Positions 11,404 through 12,218 of a stretch of DNA of 12,218 bases are shown one piece after another. Positions within the stretch are counted from its first letter, which is position 1, and each line of letters starts with the position of its first letter. The DNA lies in contig JACPMS010000066.1 in the NCBI GenBank assembly GCA_016185875.1, positions 1 to 12,218 of the forward strand, read 5' to 3'. The stretch comes from Candidatus Woesearchaeota archaeon. GTDB lineage: Archaea > Nanobdellota > Nanobdellia > Woesearchaeales > GW2011-AR4. Both the position numbers and the translations under genes were made by a program. The notes below the pieces were generated by a model. The model saw nothing but the letters and a program-made list of their open reading frames with translations, was not told the origin of the DNA and did not search any database.

Positions 11404-12081
11404 ATGAATGGCTTGAAAAACAAAGTTGTTTTCATAACTGGCTCAAGCATTGGAATAGGCAGGGAAACAGCTTACAAGTTTGCAAAAGAAGAGTGCAAGC
11501 TGGTTATAACCTATTTCAAAGATAGGGCTGAAGGCATGGATGTTTCCAAAAAATGCCTCGGACTTGGCGCTTCTGAAGTTTTTGTCCTGCAATTAAACGT
11601 AATGGAAGATGAAAGCATAAAAGATACAGTTAAAAAAATCATTGAGAAATTTGGCGGGATTGACATTCTAATCAATAATGCGGGCATTATTGTCTGGAAA
11701 AAATTCAAGGATCAAACTTATGAGGATATTGAAAACCAAACCAGGACAAACTTTGAGGGATTAGTCAAAATGACAAAGGAGTGCTTGCCTTATGTAAAAG
11801 GCTTGATTATTAACATTGCAAGCGGTGCAGGCTTGGAGGGCTATCCTGAAATTACCACCTATTGCGGAACAAAGTTTGCTGTACGCGGATTTAGCCAAGC
11901 CTTAGCCCAGGAATTAAAAGAAATTAAAGTTTATGTCATAAATCCAGGTGTTACTGCAACGAGAATGAATGATTTTCACGGGACAAAGCCTGAGAAAGTG
12001 GCAGAAATAATACTTAATGCTGCCAAAGGAAATTACAAACTCAAGTCAGGAGAAGATGTTAATGTGTGGGAACTTTTGTAA
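11404..12081 (+). CDS. Short-chain dehydrogenase/reductase (SDR)
   Basis: A 225-aa classical-type SDR, an NAD(P)-dependent oxidoreductase. The Rossmann dinucleotide loop is TGSSIGIG (12-19), with NNAG at 91-94 stabilising the sheet. The catalytic set is N116, S140 in NIASGAG, and Y153-x3-K157 in YCGTK. PG at 181-182 is the usual turn after strand 6. The length is slightly below the typical 240-260 residues because the C-terminal substrate-binding part is short. Substrate specificity cannot be read from the sequence; 3-oxoacyl reductase-like, sugar or alcohol dehydrogenase roles are all possible. The TAA (12079-12081) touches the first base of a large inverted repeat. Confidence 0.9.
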   Translation: MNGLKNKVVFITGSSIGIGRETAYKFAKEECKLVITYFKDRAEGMDVSKKCLGLGASEVFVLQLNVMEDESIKDTVKKIIEKFGGIDILINNAGIIVWKKFKDQTYEDIENQTRTNFEGLVKMTKECLPYVKGLIINIASGAGLEGYPEITTYCGTKFAVRGFSQALAQELKEIKVYVINPGVTATRMNDFHGTKPEKVAEIILNAAKGNYKLKSGEDVNVWELL

Positions 12082-12203
12082 ATAATCTTTCTTATAGACA
12101 ATTGCGTTAATTGATTATATTTACACGCAATTGTCTATCTCGCAAATTGCGGCTATTTATTTCAATTAATTACCGCAATTTACGATAAAAAAGAAAGATT
12201 ATT
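12081..12203. repeat. 123-bp three-way-junction palindromic element after the SDR gene
   Basis: The outer arms AATAATCTTTCTT (12081-12093) and 12191-12203 are a perfect 13-bp inverted repeat. They enclose two hairpins. Hairpin 1 is a perfect 14-bp stem, ATAGACAATTGCGT (12094-12107) with 12125-12138. Hairpin 2 is a 12-bp stem with one mismatch, CGCAAATTGCGG (12141-12152) with 12173-12184. The two loops carry complementary 7-mers: TAATTGA (12108-12114) and TCAATTA (12162-12168). The result is a T- or Y-shaped fold with possible loop-loop contact. It could be a structured RNA or 3' UTR, a small non-autonomous mobile element, or a DNA cruciform. No known family was recognised. Confidence 0.65.
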
Positions 12204-12218
12204 AAATGAGAAAAGCAA

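Noticed and set aside
12206..12218. ATG at 12206 that might start a next gene
   Set aside because: Only four codons remain before the window ends, and no convincing TATA box lies at the expected distance.
1..12218. CRISPR array near the Cas4-like gene
   Set aside because: No regularly spaced direct repeats of 20 or more bases are seen anywhere, and no other cas gene is present.

Overview
The window comes from an archaeon. It carries a PAN-type proteasomal ATPase, an archaeal/eukaryal-type tyrosyl-tRNA synthetase, a Trm5-family tRNA methyltransferase and a TrmB-family regulator. Most genes have an archaeal TATA box centred about 24-29 nt upstream of the start codon, the spacing expected for leaderless mRNAs. 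The AT-rich, very compact layout and small proteins would suit a DPANN lineage such as Woesearchaeota or a relative. That placement is inference from style, not from a marker tree.

Layout. Positions 1-67 look like the C-terminal end of a membrane protein. A Trm5-like methyltransferase follows (77-913). The 372-bp gap after it holds a T-rich terminator, a two-hairpin element with complementary loops, a possible 23-codon leaderless ORF on the minus strand, and a divergent promoter pair around a perfect palindrome. The TrmB-type regulator (1286-2026) follows. Next is a TATA box and a 78-nt structured RNA (2075-2152) ending 9 nt before a half-size EamA/DMT transporter (2162-2593).

The core is a proteolysis island (2590-8951). 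On the minus strand, in transcription order, lie an M24 Xaa-Pro-type peptidase, a 590-residue M29-like aminopeptidase, a shorter M29-like aminopeptidase and PAN. An M16 zinc peptidase diverges from the M24 gene. Together these could unfold proteins for the proteasome and trim the resulting peptides to amino acids. Two of the peptidase genes carry short palindromic, in-frame, lysine/arginine-rich inserts. Their coding DNA shares a hairpin - GGGGC(A)CC - hairpin design, although the two copies are read in different frames.

The right-hand part holds tyrosyl-tRNA synthetase (minus), a two-helix membrane protein (minus), a stand-alone Cas4/Dna2-like Fe-S nuclease (plus) and a short-chain dehydrogenase (plus). 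Overlapping the last base of the dehydrogenase stop codon is a 123-bp element with a 13-bp outer stem, two inner hairpins and complementary loops.

The candidates most worth following are the in-frame palindromic inserts, the structured leader of the transporter gene, and the two kissing-loop elements near the two ends of the window. No CRISPR array, rRNA, convincing tRNA or transposase gene was seen.
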